DNA from: Rhodobacter sp.
Lineage (GTDB): Bacteria; Pseudomonadota; Alphaproteobacteria; Rhodobacterales; Rhodobacteraceae
Length of the DNA: 7,550 bases
Reading direction: 5' to 3'
Assembly (NCBI GenBank): GCA_027482795.1
Contig: JAIXVS010000117.1
Coordinates: 1-7,550, forward strand
Shown: positions 1-6,985 of the stretch, one piece after another
Layout: each line of letters starts with the position of its first letter
Numbering within the stretch: the stretch's first letter is position 1
Made by a program: the position numbers and the translations under genes
The notes under the pieces: model-generated
The model's database searches: none
What the model was told of the DNA's origin: nothing
What the model saw: the letters and a program-made list of their open reading frames with translations, nothing else

Positions 1-527
1 CAAAACGCTGCAAAAACCGCAATCGTCTCGAACCCTTCGGCAAGGCCTGCGGTGAAATGCAGCGATTTATCACCGCGCGCGCTGTCTACCGCACGCGGGG
101 CCAGACCGCGTTTTTCGGAAAAAATCGCATAGGCCAAAAAGGTTGCGCCATTGATGTAAAAACTGGTCAGCAGCAGGGCGGCGGGCAGCGCGTTGTCTGG
201 GCTGCGCAGGGCAAAGGCCAGCGGAATGGCCCCGTAGAAAATGAAATCGCAGGTAATGTCCAAATACCCGCCGAAATCGGTTTTCCGCCCCGCCCCGACC
301 TGCGCGCGCGCAACCGCCCCATCCAAACCATCGGCAATACGGCTGGCCAGTATCAGCGCCAAAGCCCAGATCAAGTGGCCCTGCGCTGCAATCACCCCCG
401 CCGCGCCCAGCCCCAAGGCCAGACCCGCCAGCGTAACCGCATTGGCGCTGACACCCGCGCGCGCAAGCCGCGCACCCATGGGGGCCGTGGCCAAATCAAT
501 CGGTTTGCGCAGGCTTCCGTCAAACAT
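1..527 (-). CDS. CDP-alcohol phosphatidyltransferase family protein (3' end cut by window edge)
   Basis: Integral membrane enzyme of the family that moves a phosphatidyl group from a CDP-alcohol (typically CDP-diacylglycerol) to an alcohol acceptor; the acceptor cannot be told from sequence. The 175 visible residues carry the family signature: D66, D69-G70, A73-R74, G86, D90 and D94 (DGLDGAVAR, then GGYLDITCD), with all catalytic aspartates present. Hydrophobic segments lie at about 28-48, 52-64 and 93-110. The spacing between AR and the following G is 11 residues, where the textbook pattern has 8. The ATG at 527 is supported by a strong ribosome binding site, AAGGGAGG on the minus strand just upstream (positions 533-540). 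The frame is open to position 1, so the C-terminus lies outside the window. The gene is divergent from the EamA permease. Family assignment is firm; substrate is unknown. Confidence 0.9.
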   Translation of the reverse strand, partial: MFDGSLRKPIDLATAPMGARLARAGVSANAVTLAGLALGLGAAGVIAAQGHLIWALALILASRIADGLDGAVARAQVGAGRKTDFGGYLDITCDFIFYGAIPLAFALRSPDNALPAALLLTSFYINGATFLAYAIFSEKRGLAPRAVDSARGDKSLHFTAGLAEGFETIAVFAAF

Positions 528-621
528 TTCCGCCTCCCTTTGCGCCATCGCTGCCCAAAGCGGCGGTGCTACGCAAGCGCAAAATGGAAAAATGGGCTGT
601 CTTCACGGCAATGTCACTGCG

Positions 622-639
622 CCCCTTTTGTTTAAGGGG
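622..639 (+). promoter_or_regulatory. Small stem-loop overlapping the leader-ORF ribosome binding site
   Basis: CCCCTT (622-627) can pair with AAGGGG (634-639) around a TTGTTT loop. The right arm is also the AAGGGGG Shine-Dalgarno-like sequence of the small ORF that starts at 647, so a folded transcript would hide that site. Only six base pairs are visible. A regulatory role is inference; no promoter with convincing -35 and -10 elements was found in 528-702. Confidence 0.3.
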
Positions 640-646
640 GTCGCAA

Positions 647-706
647 ATGGGCTGGCATCAGCGCCCTTGCACTGGCACAACAGGGGCAATTGGGGGTGGC
701 AAATGA
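647..706 (+). CDS. Candidate 19-residue leader ORF ahead of the permease
   Basis: ATG at 647 opens a 19-codon frame (MGWHQRPCTGTTGAIGGGK) ending in TGA at 704-706. It has a near-ideal ribosome binding site, AAGGGGG at 634-640, six bases before the ATG. Its stop overlaps the permease start in the ATGA arrangement (703-706) typical of translationally coupled genes. The residue content shows no run of one amino acid as in classic attenuators; it is Gly/Thr-rich with one Trp, one His and one Cys. I do not recognise it. It may be a coupling leader peptide or a chance frame; length alone gives little statistical support. Confidence 0.35.
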   Translation: MGWHQRPCTGTTGAIGGGK

Positions 707-1632
707 CCAAAGATCGCACATTACTGGGCATTGGCCTGATGCTGGCCTTTTGCGTGCTGGCCCCGATGCTGGATGCCAGCAGCAAACTGGCCACGGCCAC
801 CATCCCCGTGGGGCAGATTGTGGCCGCGCGTTTTGTGGTGCAAGGCGCGCTGATGATCCCCGTGGCGCTGGCGATGGGGCTGACATGGCGCGTGCCCGCC
901 CATGTGGGCTGGCTTTTGGCGCTGCGCGCGCTGCTGCTGATCGCCTCGACCTATAGCTTTGTTGCCGCTGTCGCGGTGATGCCCATGGCCGACGCGCTGG
1001 CGATTGCCTTCCTATCGCCGCTGATCTTGCTGATTATGGGGCATTTTGTGTTTGGCAACCATGTCGGCCCGCGCCGCATTGCCGCCGCCATTGTCGGCTT
1101 TGCAGGATCGCTGTTGGTTATTCAGCCCAGCTTGCAAACCTATGGGGCGGCCACGTTCTATGCCCTTGCCTGCGCCTTTGCCTTTGCCTTTTATATGGCG
1201 GTGACGCAAACCATTGGCCCGCTGATGCACCCCGTCACGCAGCAGCTGCACACCTCGGTGATCGGCTCGGCTATGATTTTGCCCGTGCTGTGGGCGATGG
1301 ACAGGGTGGGCGGGGCGGGCCTATTGGCCACGTTAGACCCCGTTATGCCGCAAGGCACCGCGTGGCTGTGGCTGTTTGGCGTGGGGTTTTGGGCGGCAGT
1401 TGCGCATATGTGCATGACCTTATCGCTGCGCTATGCCCCTGCCAGCACATTGGCCCCGCTGCATTATTTTGAAATGGTCGTCTCGGTCGCCTTGGGCTAT
1501 TTGATTTTTGGCGATTTTCCCAATCTGATCACATGGGGCGGCATTGTGCTGATTGTGGGGTCGGGCCTGTATATCATTCAGCGCGAACGGGCGCTTGCGG
1601 CGCGCCTGTCGGGGCAAACCCAAACCCCGTAA
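703..1632 (+). CDS. EamA/DMT-superfamily permease (10 transmembrane segments)
   Basis: Inner-membrane transporter of the drug/metabolite transporter superfamily, EamA type, 309 residues, a usual length for the family. Two homologous five-helix halves are visible. The first (about residues 8-137) ends in the typical pattern ADALAIAFLSPLILLIMG...F. The second (about 150-290) ends in ASTLAPLHYFEMVVSVALG followed by FGDFPNLITWGG and a last helix. Substrate is not predictable; relatives export amino acids, nucleosides or other metabolites. The frame is open far upstream (from 241), but that stretch is antisense to the neighbouring gene and reads as non-membrane sequence. The ATG at 703, followed by a short polar N-terminus and the first helix, fits the family, with GGGGG at 692-696 as ribosome binding site. 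The 3' end runs 59 bp into the convergent thiamine pyrophosphokinase gene. Confidence 0.9.
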   Translation: MTKDRTLLGIGLMLAFCVLAPMLDASSKLATATIPVGQIVAARFVVQGALMIPVALAMGLTWRVPAHVGWLLALRALLLIASTYSFVAAVAVMPMADALAIAFLSPLILLIMGHFVFGNHVGPRRIAAAIVGFAGSLLVIQPSLQTYGAATFYALACAFAFAFYMAVTQTIGPLMHPVTQQLHTSVIGSAMILPVLWAMDRVGGAGLLATLDPVMPQGTAWLWLFGVGFWAAVAHMCMTLSLRYAPASTLAPLHYFEMVVSVALGYLIFGDFPNLITWGGIVLIVGSGLYIIQRERALAARLSGQTQTP

Positions 1633-2290
1633 GGGCTGATTTCAGATAGGCGCGCGGCAAAATCACCAGCATTTTGCGCGCCGAAAATTCAAGCGTGACC
1701 TGCCCGCCACTGGCGCGGTTAGACGTGCCAATGGCCGCATCGGGGGCGAAATTGATCCCGCCTATCGGCCAATCTAGCCCTGTCGAGTGCCCCGTTACCG
1801 CGCCAAAGGGAAACAGCGACACTCGCGCGCCGCGCGGCAGGTTCAGCGACAGGCGCGGCGGGGCCAGAAAAATCACATCCCGCCCGCCCAGCAAAAACAC
1901 AGGCAGTTCAGGGCGGCGCAAAAGCCCCGCCAGCACCGCCAGCCCATGATCCATCCGCGAACCCACAAAGCCAAGCCCAATGACAAAGGGCGCATCAAGA
2001 ACGGCAAGGCATTTGTCAAAATCGGTGTCGTCTTGCGCGGGCACATGGATCAGTTGCGCAGAATACGCCGCCCGCGCCTGCGCGTTGATCGAATCCAAAT
2101 CGCCAATCACCGCGCGCGGTGCCACGTTCAGCGCCAAAAGGCGGTTCGCGCCCCCATCTGCCGCCACCAAATAGGGTGCCAATGCCAGCGCATGGGCCAA
2201 ATCCCGCGCGCCAAACGCGCCCCCGCCCACCAAGGTTACCGCAGATTGGCTTTTGACTTTGTTTTGAAATAGCTTAGGGTTTGGGGGCAT
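1574..2290 (-). CDS. Thiamine pyrophosphokinase (thiamine diphosphokinase)
   Basis: Transfers a pyrophosphoryl group from ATP to thiamine, giving thiamine diphosphate and AMP; cytosolic last step of cofactor salvage. The 238-residue product shows the family motifs in order: VGGGAFG (21-27), AADGGANRLL (43-52), IGDLDSI (62-68), DDTDFDKCL (87-95), GFVGSRMDH (107-115) and, in the C-terminal thiamine-binding domain, GTSNRASGG (188-196). The acidic residues D45, D64, D66, D87, D88, D90 and D92 expected for metal-ATP binding are present. Length fits bacterial members. The ATG at 2290 is the only plausible start before the first strand; its ribosome binding site is weak (GAG about nine bases upstream), and the first 15 residues are polar and probably not conserved. 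No TPP riboswitch is visible in the leader. It converges on the permease with a 59-bp coding overlap. Symbols thiN and tnr3 are used for this family; I leave the field blank. Confidence 0.93.
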   Translation of the reverse strand: MPPNPKLFQNKVKSQSAVTLVGGGAFGARDLAHALALAPYLVAADGGANRLLALNVAPRAVIGDLDSINAQARAAYSAQLIHVPAQDDTDFDKCLAVLDAPFVIGLGFVGSRMDHGLAVLAGLLRRPELPVFLLGGRDVIFLAPPRLSLNLPRGARVSLFPFGAVTGHSTGLDWPIGGINFAPDAAIGTSNRASGGQVTLEFSARKMLVILPRAYLKSALTGFGFAPTGAPQAPVRAE

Positions 2291-2421
2291 ATTTTACTCA
2301 ATTGCGGCAGAACTGATGGGCCAGTGCCACAATCTATCCCTTATATTACCACAGTCTGTCCATGGAATTGCGCGCATTGCCGTGCATTGCTGGCCCTGCG
2401 TTTATGTAAAAGGCGGCTTCC
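2291..2421. promoter_or_regulatory. Divergent intergenic region with candidate -10 elements
   Basis: This 131-bp gap must hold the promoters of both the thiamine pyrophosphokinase gene and the large uncharacterised gene. The only AT-rich island gives TATATT on the plus strand (2342-2347) and TATAAG on the minus strand (2340-2345); neither has a good -35 at 16-18 bp. A second plus-strand option is TTGCCG (2377-2382) with TTTATG (2401-2406), 18 bp apart. A short direct repeat, GCGCATTGC (2372-2380) and GTGCATTGC (2382-2390), is spaced ten bases centre to centre, one helical turn. AGGCGG at 2411-2416 is the ribosome binding site of the downstream gene. Confidence 0.35.
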
Positions 2422-4332
2422 ATGACGGGTGCGAGTAAGATTTTAACAGTTTCCTATGGAACTTTCTCCTGCACGTTGGAGGGGTTTGAAGACCCTTTCA
2501 GCACGATGAAGGTGATTGCCGAATATTTCCGCGATCTGGCCGCTGATGACCGCTTTTTCGGGGCAGAGCCGCCCACGCCCGATGCCGATATGCTACACCG
2601 CATTGCCGAAGGCGCCAGCCAGCGCCGCGTTCAGGCGCAATTGCAAGAAAACGGCGTTGTGCTGCGCCAAGGCGATGCGATCACCGCGCAGCAAGCGGCC
2701 CCGCCTGCGCCACCCGCGCCCGCCTTGCTTGATAAAGACGCCGCCAAGCTAGAGGCCGATGAAGCCGCCGCGCGCCTTGCCCGTTTGCGCGCCGAGATTG
2801 ATGAAAAATCTCGCTATATCGAGGCGTTAGAGGCGAAAGCTGTTTCAGCGGAATCACCTGCTCCAGTTGCAGCCCCCGCACCCGTTGCAGAAGCAGTGGC
2901 CGAACCAGTTGCGGCCCCTGCCCCAACGCCAGCCCCCACAGCCGTAGCTGCTGCGGCGACAGCCGCAAGCGCAGCGATTGACACCCTGCTGGGCCAGCCC
3001 AAAGACAGCTATACCGAAGACGACGACAGCGCCGATGCCGCACCGCCAAAAGATTTGGGCGCAGTTGCGGGCGAAGTGGCGACTCCCGCACCCATGCCCC
3101 CCGCAGCCGACGCCGTCCCCCCGCGCCGCGTGATCAAACCCGATCCGAACGCCCCAGCGCAAACCATTCGCGGCGGACAAGGGGCCGAAGTGCTGATCAC
3201 AGCGCCGCAGCCTGCCCTTGCGCCGGCAGAACTGCCAGCCGCGCCAGCAGTCGCAGAACCTGCACAAACAGCGGTACCCGCGCCTGCACAAGTGCAAGCG
3301 CCATCAAACCCTGATGCGCCCAAATACCGCGTCGAAGTGGTGCGTGGCGGGCAAAGCGGCAAGATCGAAACAGCCCAGCCGCCAGCCCAGCCGCCAGCCG
3401 CATCGGCAGACACACAATCGCCCCGCACGCGCGTGATCCGCATCCGCCGTGTGGCCCAAACGGGCGGCATCGCCAACGCCGTTCTGGCGCAGGCGCAAAT
3501 CCAACCTGCCCCCCTTAGCGCGGCAGGCGAAGCCGCGCTTGCGGCCGAACTGGCGGCTTTGGATGCGCCCGCGCCACTGGTTCTTAGCCCCGCGCCCGCC
3601 GCGCCGCGCGCCAAAATCAACCCGACCGAGGCGACGCTGGATAAGCTGATCGCGCGCGCCAACACAGATTTGGCCGATGATGACGTGCGCCGCCGCCAAG
3701 CCGCGCTGGCGCATATGAAAGCCGCCGCTGCCGCCACCAAGGCAGACCGCGATTTGGCCGCAGTTGTGGGCAGCGAAGATGCAATGCGCGACACCTACCG
3801 CCAAACGCTAGATCAAGTCGCCCCCGATGGCGGCCCGCGCAGCGCGACCTTGGTTTTGGTATCCGAACAGCGCATTGACCGCAGCGAGCCAAAGCGCAGC
3901 GACGCGCCGCTGAAACTTGCCCCCGCCATTCTGCCCGCCGAAAACATCTTTCGCGCCAGCGATGACGAAGACGATGCTGCGGGCTTGAACAGCACGGGCC
4001 TGAACAGCACGGGCCCGCAAAGCAATATCTTTACGGGCATGGAAACTTTTGAGGATTTTGCAGATCGTTTGGGCGCGTCTGAACAGATCGAACTTATGGA
4101 AGCGTCGGCCATTTACGTCGCGCACATCGAAAAGCAGCCACTGTTCCGCCGCCGCCAGTTGATCCGCCATATGTCCAGCCTGCCCGATGCCCTACCCATG
4201 ACGCGCGAAGCATCGGTGCAGATCTTCAACCAACTTCTGGGCATGGGCCGTTTTGCCGAAATGGAACCGGGTCTGTTTGCGGTCACAGACCGCTCGCCCC
4301 TGCTGGCCGAAGCGCTGCGCGAGGCGATTTAG
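2422..4332 (+). CDS. Uncharacterised large Ala/Pro-rich protein with ordered ends and disordered middle
   Basis: I do not recognise a function. The 636-residue product has no signal peptide or membrane helix, so it is probably cytoplasmic. Residues 1-80 look like a compact domain (KILTVSYGTFSCTLEGF, then AEYFRDLAADDRFFG). Residues 104-145 are heptad-like and charged, a likely coiled coil. About 146-390 is Ala/Pro/Val-rich low complexity holding three degenerate copies of a basic, RGGQ-containing motif (about 240-262, 296-319, 333-355). Residues 400-450 form a charged helical stretch (TLDKLIARA, ADDDVRRRQAALAHMKAA). After an acidic linker with a TGLNS repeat comes an ordered C-terminal domain (about 539-636; FEDFADRLGAS, EKQPLFRRRQLIRHM). 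The ATG at 2422 has AGGCGG five bases upstream. Similar proteins in Rhodobacteraceae have, from memory, sometimes been labelled CheA-like; no kinase motif (H-box or N/G box) is visible, so I reject that name. The layout suggests a scaffold or adaptor, which is inference only. Confidence 0.85.
   Translation: MTGASKILTVSYGTFSCTLEGFEDPFSTMKVIAEYFRDLAADDRFFGAEPPTPDADMLHRIAEGASQRRVQAQLQENGVVLRQGDAITAQQAAPPAPPAPALLDKDAAKLEADEAAARLARLRAEIDEKSRYIEALEAKAVSAESPAPVAAPAPVAEAVAEPVAAPAPTPAPTAVAAAATAASAAIDTLLGQPKDSYTEDDDSADAAPPKDLGAVAGEVATPAPMPPAADAVPPRRVIKPDPNAPAQTIRGGQGAEVLITAPQPALAPAELPAAPAVAEPAQTAVPAPAQVQAPSNPDAPKYRVEVVRGGQSGKIETAQPPAQPPAASADTQSPRTRVIRIRRVAQTGGIANAVLAQAQIQPAPLSAAGEAALAAELAALDAPAPLVLSPAPAAPRAKINPTEATLDKLIARANTDLADDDVRRRQAALAHMKAAAAATKADRDLAAVVGSEDAMRDTYRQTLDQVAPDGGPRSATLVLVSEQRIDRSEPKRSDAPLKLAPAILPAENIFRASDDEDDAAGLNSTGLNSTGPQSNIFTGMETFEDFADRLGASEQIELMEASAIYVAHIEKQPLFRRRQLIRHMSSLPDALPMTREASVQIFNQLLGMGRFAEMEPGLFAVTDRSPLLAEALREAI
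3371..3400 (+). repeat. 12-bp in-frame tandem repeat, about 2.5 copies
   Basis: CAGCCCAGCCGC occurs at 3371-3382 and 3383-3394, with a partial third copy after it. It encodes AQPP-AQPP-A in the disordered middle of the uncharacterised protein. Identical copies point to recent slippage expansion. Confidence 0.8.
3981..4016 (+). repeat. 15-bp in-frame tandem repeat, about 2.4 copies
   Basis: GGGCTTGAACAGCAC (3981-3995) is followed by GGGCCTGAACAGCAC (3996-4010), one base different, then a partial GGGCCC. It encodes GLNST-GLNST-G in the linker just before the C-terminal domain of the uncharacterised protein. The length is a multiple of three, so copy changes would preserve the frame. Confidence 0.85.
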
Positions 4333-4366
4333 GCGGAAGCCCTGCCAAATAAACCTTGCCCAAACC

Positions 4367-4398
4367 AAAAGGCGCGAAGGGTTCCCTTCGCGCCTTTT
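4367..4398. terminator. Strong, probably bidirectional intrinsic terminator
   Basis: AAAAGGCGCGAAGGG (4367-4381) pairs perfectly with CCCTTCGCGCCTTTT (4384-4398) across a TT spacer (the innermost pair must open to form a loop). A T-run (4395-4399) follows on the plus strand and the A-run (4367-4370) provides a U-run on the minus strand. It lies 34 bp after the stop of the uncharacterised gene and directly abuts the TGA (4399-4401) of the minus-strand DUF2842 gene, so it can end both transcripts. Confidence 0.9.
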
Positions 4399-4659
4399 TC
4401 ATGTCTCGTCAGGGGCTTGCGGCGCATCAGGGTCGGGCTGACCCACGCCCAAAAACACCCGTTTCAGCGGGAAAATCCACGCTATGCCCAAAACCACATA
4501 AGCCACCACTTCGGCCCAAAATGGCAATCGGTCGATCGATGTCATCAGGTTTAGCACGATCACGATGTAAATCGGCATACCGACCAGCAGCGCAAACAGC
4601 GCCCAGCGCTTGCGCGCCTTGTAGGACATGTGTTTCGCGCTTGGTTCGGTCTGCGTCAT
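4399..4659 (-). CDS. DUF2842 family small membrane protein
   Basis: The 86-residue product matches the DUF2842 pattern as I know it: MSYKARKRWAL at the start of the core, two hydrophobic segments (about 20-39 and 47-65), then PLKRVFLGVGQPDPDA. The function of the family is not known. It is predicted to span the inner membrane twice with a basic N-terminal flank. The ATG at 4659 sits 3 nt after the purA stop (TGA TCC ATG), with AGGGTGA at the purA end as ribosome binding site, so it is probably translationally coupled to purA. A second in-frame ATG at 4629 (residue 11) starts exactly at the conserved core and is a possible alternative. The stop codon adjoins the terminator stem. Confidence 0.88.
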   Translation of the reverse strand: MTQTEPSAKHMSYKARKRWALFALLVGMPIYIVIVLNLMTSIDRLPFWAEVVAYVVLGIAWIFPLKRVFLGVGQPDPDAPQAPDET

Positions 4660-4662
4660 GGA

Positions 4663-5964
<1,302 letters not shown>

Positions 5965-5997
5965 GGTGTATCCTATCATTTGGGAGAAACCGCCTGA

Positions 5998-6003
5998 TCT
6001 ATA
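5998..6003 (-). promoter_or_regulatory. Candidate -10 element for purA
   Basis: On the minus strand TATAGA (complement of 5998-6003, followed by T) lies about 34 bases before the purA ATG, giving a leader of roughly 25-30 nt that includes the ribosome binding site. The -35 position is poor (TTTCGC at 17 bp spacing). The core CTATAG is palindromic and could be read both ways in this divergent region, but no well-spaced -35 is seen toward the VOC gene. Confidence 0.45.
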
Positions 6004-6086
6004 GCGAGGGTCGCGCCCAAGCGAAAGCGCAAAACACTGGACAGTTGCCCAGGGCGGCGGCATCTTGGCCCAAAAGGGGGGGCGTC

Positions 6087-6470
6087 ATGTTTCTATATAT
6101 CACCATCGGCTGCAACGATTTGGCCCGCGCCAAGCGGTTTTATGACGCAGCCATGCCGACGCTGGGCTATGTCTTTCGCGGGCAGGACGATAGCGAAATC
6201 GGTTACGGCCCCGCCGATGCCCCCCGCACGCCGTTTTGGGTGACCCTGCCCTTTGATGGCAAACCCGCCAGTATTGGCAACGGATCTATGCCCGCCTTTG
6301 ACGCCCCCACCCGTGCAGCGGTGGATGCGTTCTACAAGGCGGCGCTGGAAAACGGCGGCAGCGATGAAGGCGCGCCTGGCCTGCGCTACCGCGCCAATTT
6401 CTATGCGTGCTACGTGCGCGATCCCGATGGCAACAAACTGTCCGCTGTGTGCGAGCGGGAAGAAGACTAG
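6087..6470 (+). CDS. VOC superfamily (glyoxalase/bleomycin-resistance fold) protein lacking usual metal ligands
   Basis: A 127-residue single-module protein of the vicinal oxygen chelate fold: first beta strand and helix FLYITIGCNDLARAKRFYDA (2-21), central strands with GYGPADAPRTPFWVT (about 39-53), second half from PAFDAPTRAAVDAFYKAALENGG (69-91) to the terminal YVRDPDGNKLSAVC (109-122). The family's general pattern and the DPDGN turn are clear. At the positions where catalytic relatives usually carry metal-binding His, His and Glu, this one has Y4, M68 and S119, so it may be metal-free and non-catalytic or bind a ligand only. The ATG at 6087 is chosen because the fold starts there and AGGGGGGG (6075-6082) is a strong ribosome binding site. 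It is divergent from purA and lies 65 bp ahead of secG. Substrate unknown. Confidence 0.87.
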   Translation: MFLYITIGCNDLARAKRFYDAAMPTLGYVFRGQDDSEIGYGPADAPRTPFWVTLPFDGKPASIGNGSMPAFDAPTRAAVDAFYKAALENGGSDEGAPGLRYRANFYACYVRDPDGNKLSAVCEREED

Positions 6471-6478
6471 CAACGCAC

Positions 6479-6507
6479 TTGCACCTTTGCCCGCCCTCGC
6501 CTAGATA
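6479..6507 (+). promoter_or_regulatory. Candidate sigma-70-type promoter for secG
   Basis: TTGCAC (6479-6484) and TAGATA (6502-6507) are separated by 17 bp, each matching three of six consensus bases, and lie just after the VOC stop codon. This would start the secG transcript about 20-25 bases before its ATG. Matches are modest, so read-through from the VOC gene remains possible. Confidence 0.35.
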
Positions 6508-6535
6508 GGCGCAAGATTGAAAAAAGGCTGCCCCG

Positions 6536-6916
6536 ATGGAAAACGTCGTCCTGACCATTCACCTGATCCTTGCACTGCTGCTGATCGGCATTGTGCTGCT
6601 GCAACGTTCGGAAGGTGGCGGTTTGGGCATGGGCGGCGGCGGTGGCGGCGCGGTATCTTCGCGCGCGGCAGCCACGGCCCTTGGCAAAATCACATGGGGC
6701 CTTGCCATTGGGTTTATCATCACCTCGATCACGCTGACGATTCTGGCTGCGGCAGATGCGGGCAGTTCTTCGGTCATCGACCAGCTTGGCGGCACGGTGC
6801 CCGCAGAAGAGCCTGCGCTGCCCACGCTTGAGGGCGATTTGCTGCCCCCCACAACAGACGCGCCAGCAGCCCCGCCTGCGGCCACAGCGCCCACAACGCC
6901 GCCCGCCAGCAACTAA
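6536..6916 (+). CDS. secG: Preprotein translocase subunit SecG
   Basis: Small inner-membrane subunit of the SecYEG channel that stimulates protein export. The 126-residue product has the SecG layout: first membrane helix (about 4-22), conserved LLQRSEGGGLGMGGGG loop (21-36) with its glycine run, then SSRAAATALGKITWGLAIGFIITSITLTIL containing the second helix (about 53-73). The tail from about residue 85 is Ala/Pro/Thr-rich and probably disordered; such tails are common in alphaproteobacterial SecG. ATG at 6536 has AAAAAGG (6521-6527) eight bases upstream. Many alphaproteobacteria have pyrG after secG; here a convergent lacI-type gene follows instead. Confidence 0.95.
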   Translation: MENVVLTIHLILALLLIGIVLLQRSEGGGLGMGGGGGGAVSSRAAATALGKITWGLAIGFIITSITLTILAAADAGSSSVIDQLGGTVPAEEPALPTLEGDLLPPTTDAPAAPPAATAPTTPPASN

Positions 6917-6919
6917 TCA

Positions 6920-6943
6920 GCGGCTAAACCTGAGCCGTGTTTG
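6920..6943 (+). terminator. Weak candidate terminator after secG
   Basis: CGGCT (6921-6925) pairs with AGCCG (6933-6937) around a 7-nt loop and is followed by TGTTTG. It begins four bases after the secG stop. The stem is short and the T-tract broken, so it is a weak candidate. Confidence 0.35.
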
Positions 6944-6948
6944 ATCTG

Positions 6949-6973
6949 GCGGGGCGTGCCATATGCGCCCCGC
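6949..6973. other. GC-rich stem-loop in the convergent secG/lacI gap
   Basis: GCGGGGCG (6949-6956) pairs perfectly with CGCCCCGC (6966-6973) around a 9-nt loop. No T-run follows on either strand, so it is not a classic intrinsic terminator. It could act as a 3' stabilising structure or a Rho-assisted end for either transcript. Confidence 0.5.
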
Positions 6974-6985
6974 AACTGGAATTGC

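Noticed and set aside
57..635. 192-codon plus-strand open frame at the left end
   Set aside because: It is antisense to the CDP-alcohol phosphatidyltransferase, reads as Arg/Gln-rich nonsense typical of a GC-rich shadow frame, and matches no family.
241..702. Upstream extension of the permease frame to an ATG at 241
   Set aside because: The added 154 residues are antisense to the neighbouring gene, lack membrane character, and the family start fits the ATG at 703.
1787..2272. 161-codon plus-strand frame opposite the thiamine pyrophosphokinase
   Set aside because: Arg/Gln-rich shadow of a clearly recognised gene on the other strand.
2404..2409. ATGTAA start-stop just before the uncharacterised gene
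   Set aside because: No ribosome binding site at proper spacing; likely chance.
2681..3804. Long minus-strand open frames (up to 261 codons) opposite the Ala/Pro-rich protein
   Set aside because: They arise because the Ala/Pro-rich codons have few stops on the complement. The products are compositionally biased and no ribosome site or family pattern supports them.
2422..4332. Naming the large protein as a CheA-type chemotaxis kinase
   Set aside because: No phosphotransfer histidine domain, dimerisation and ATPase motifs or CheW-like domain can be seen in the sequence.
6926..6960. Resemblance to a TPP riboswitch (CTGAG followed by TGATCTGG)
   Set aside because: The segment is far too short, lacks the required stems and the second thi-box context, and lies at a 3' end, not ahead of a thiamine gene.
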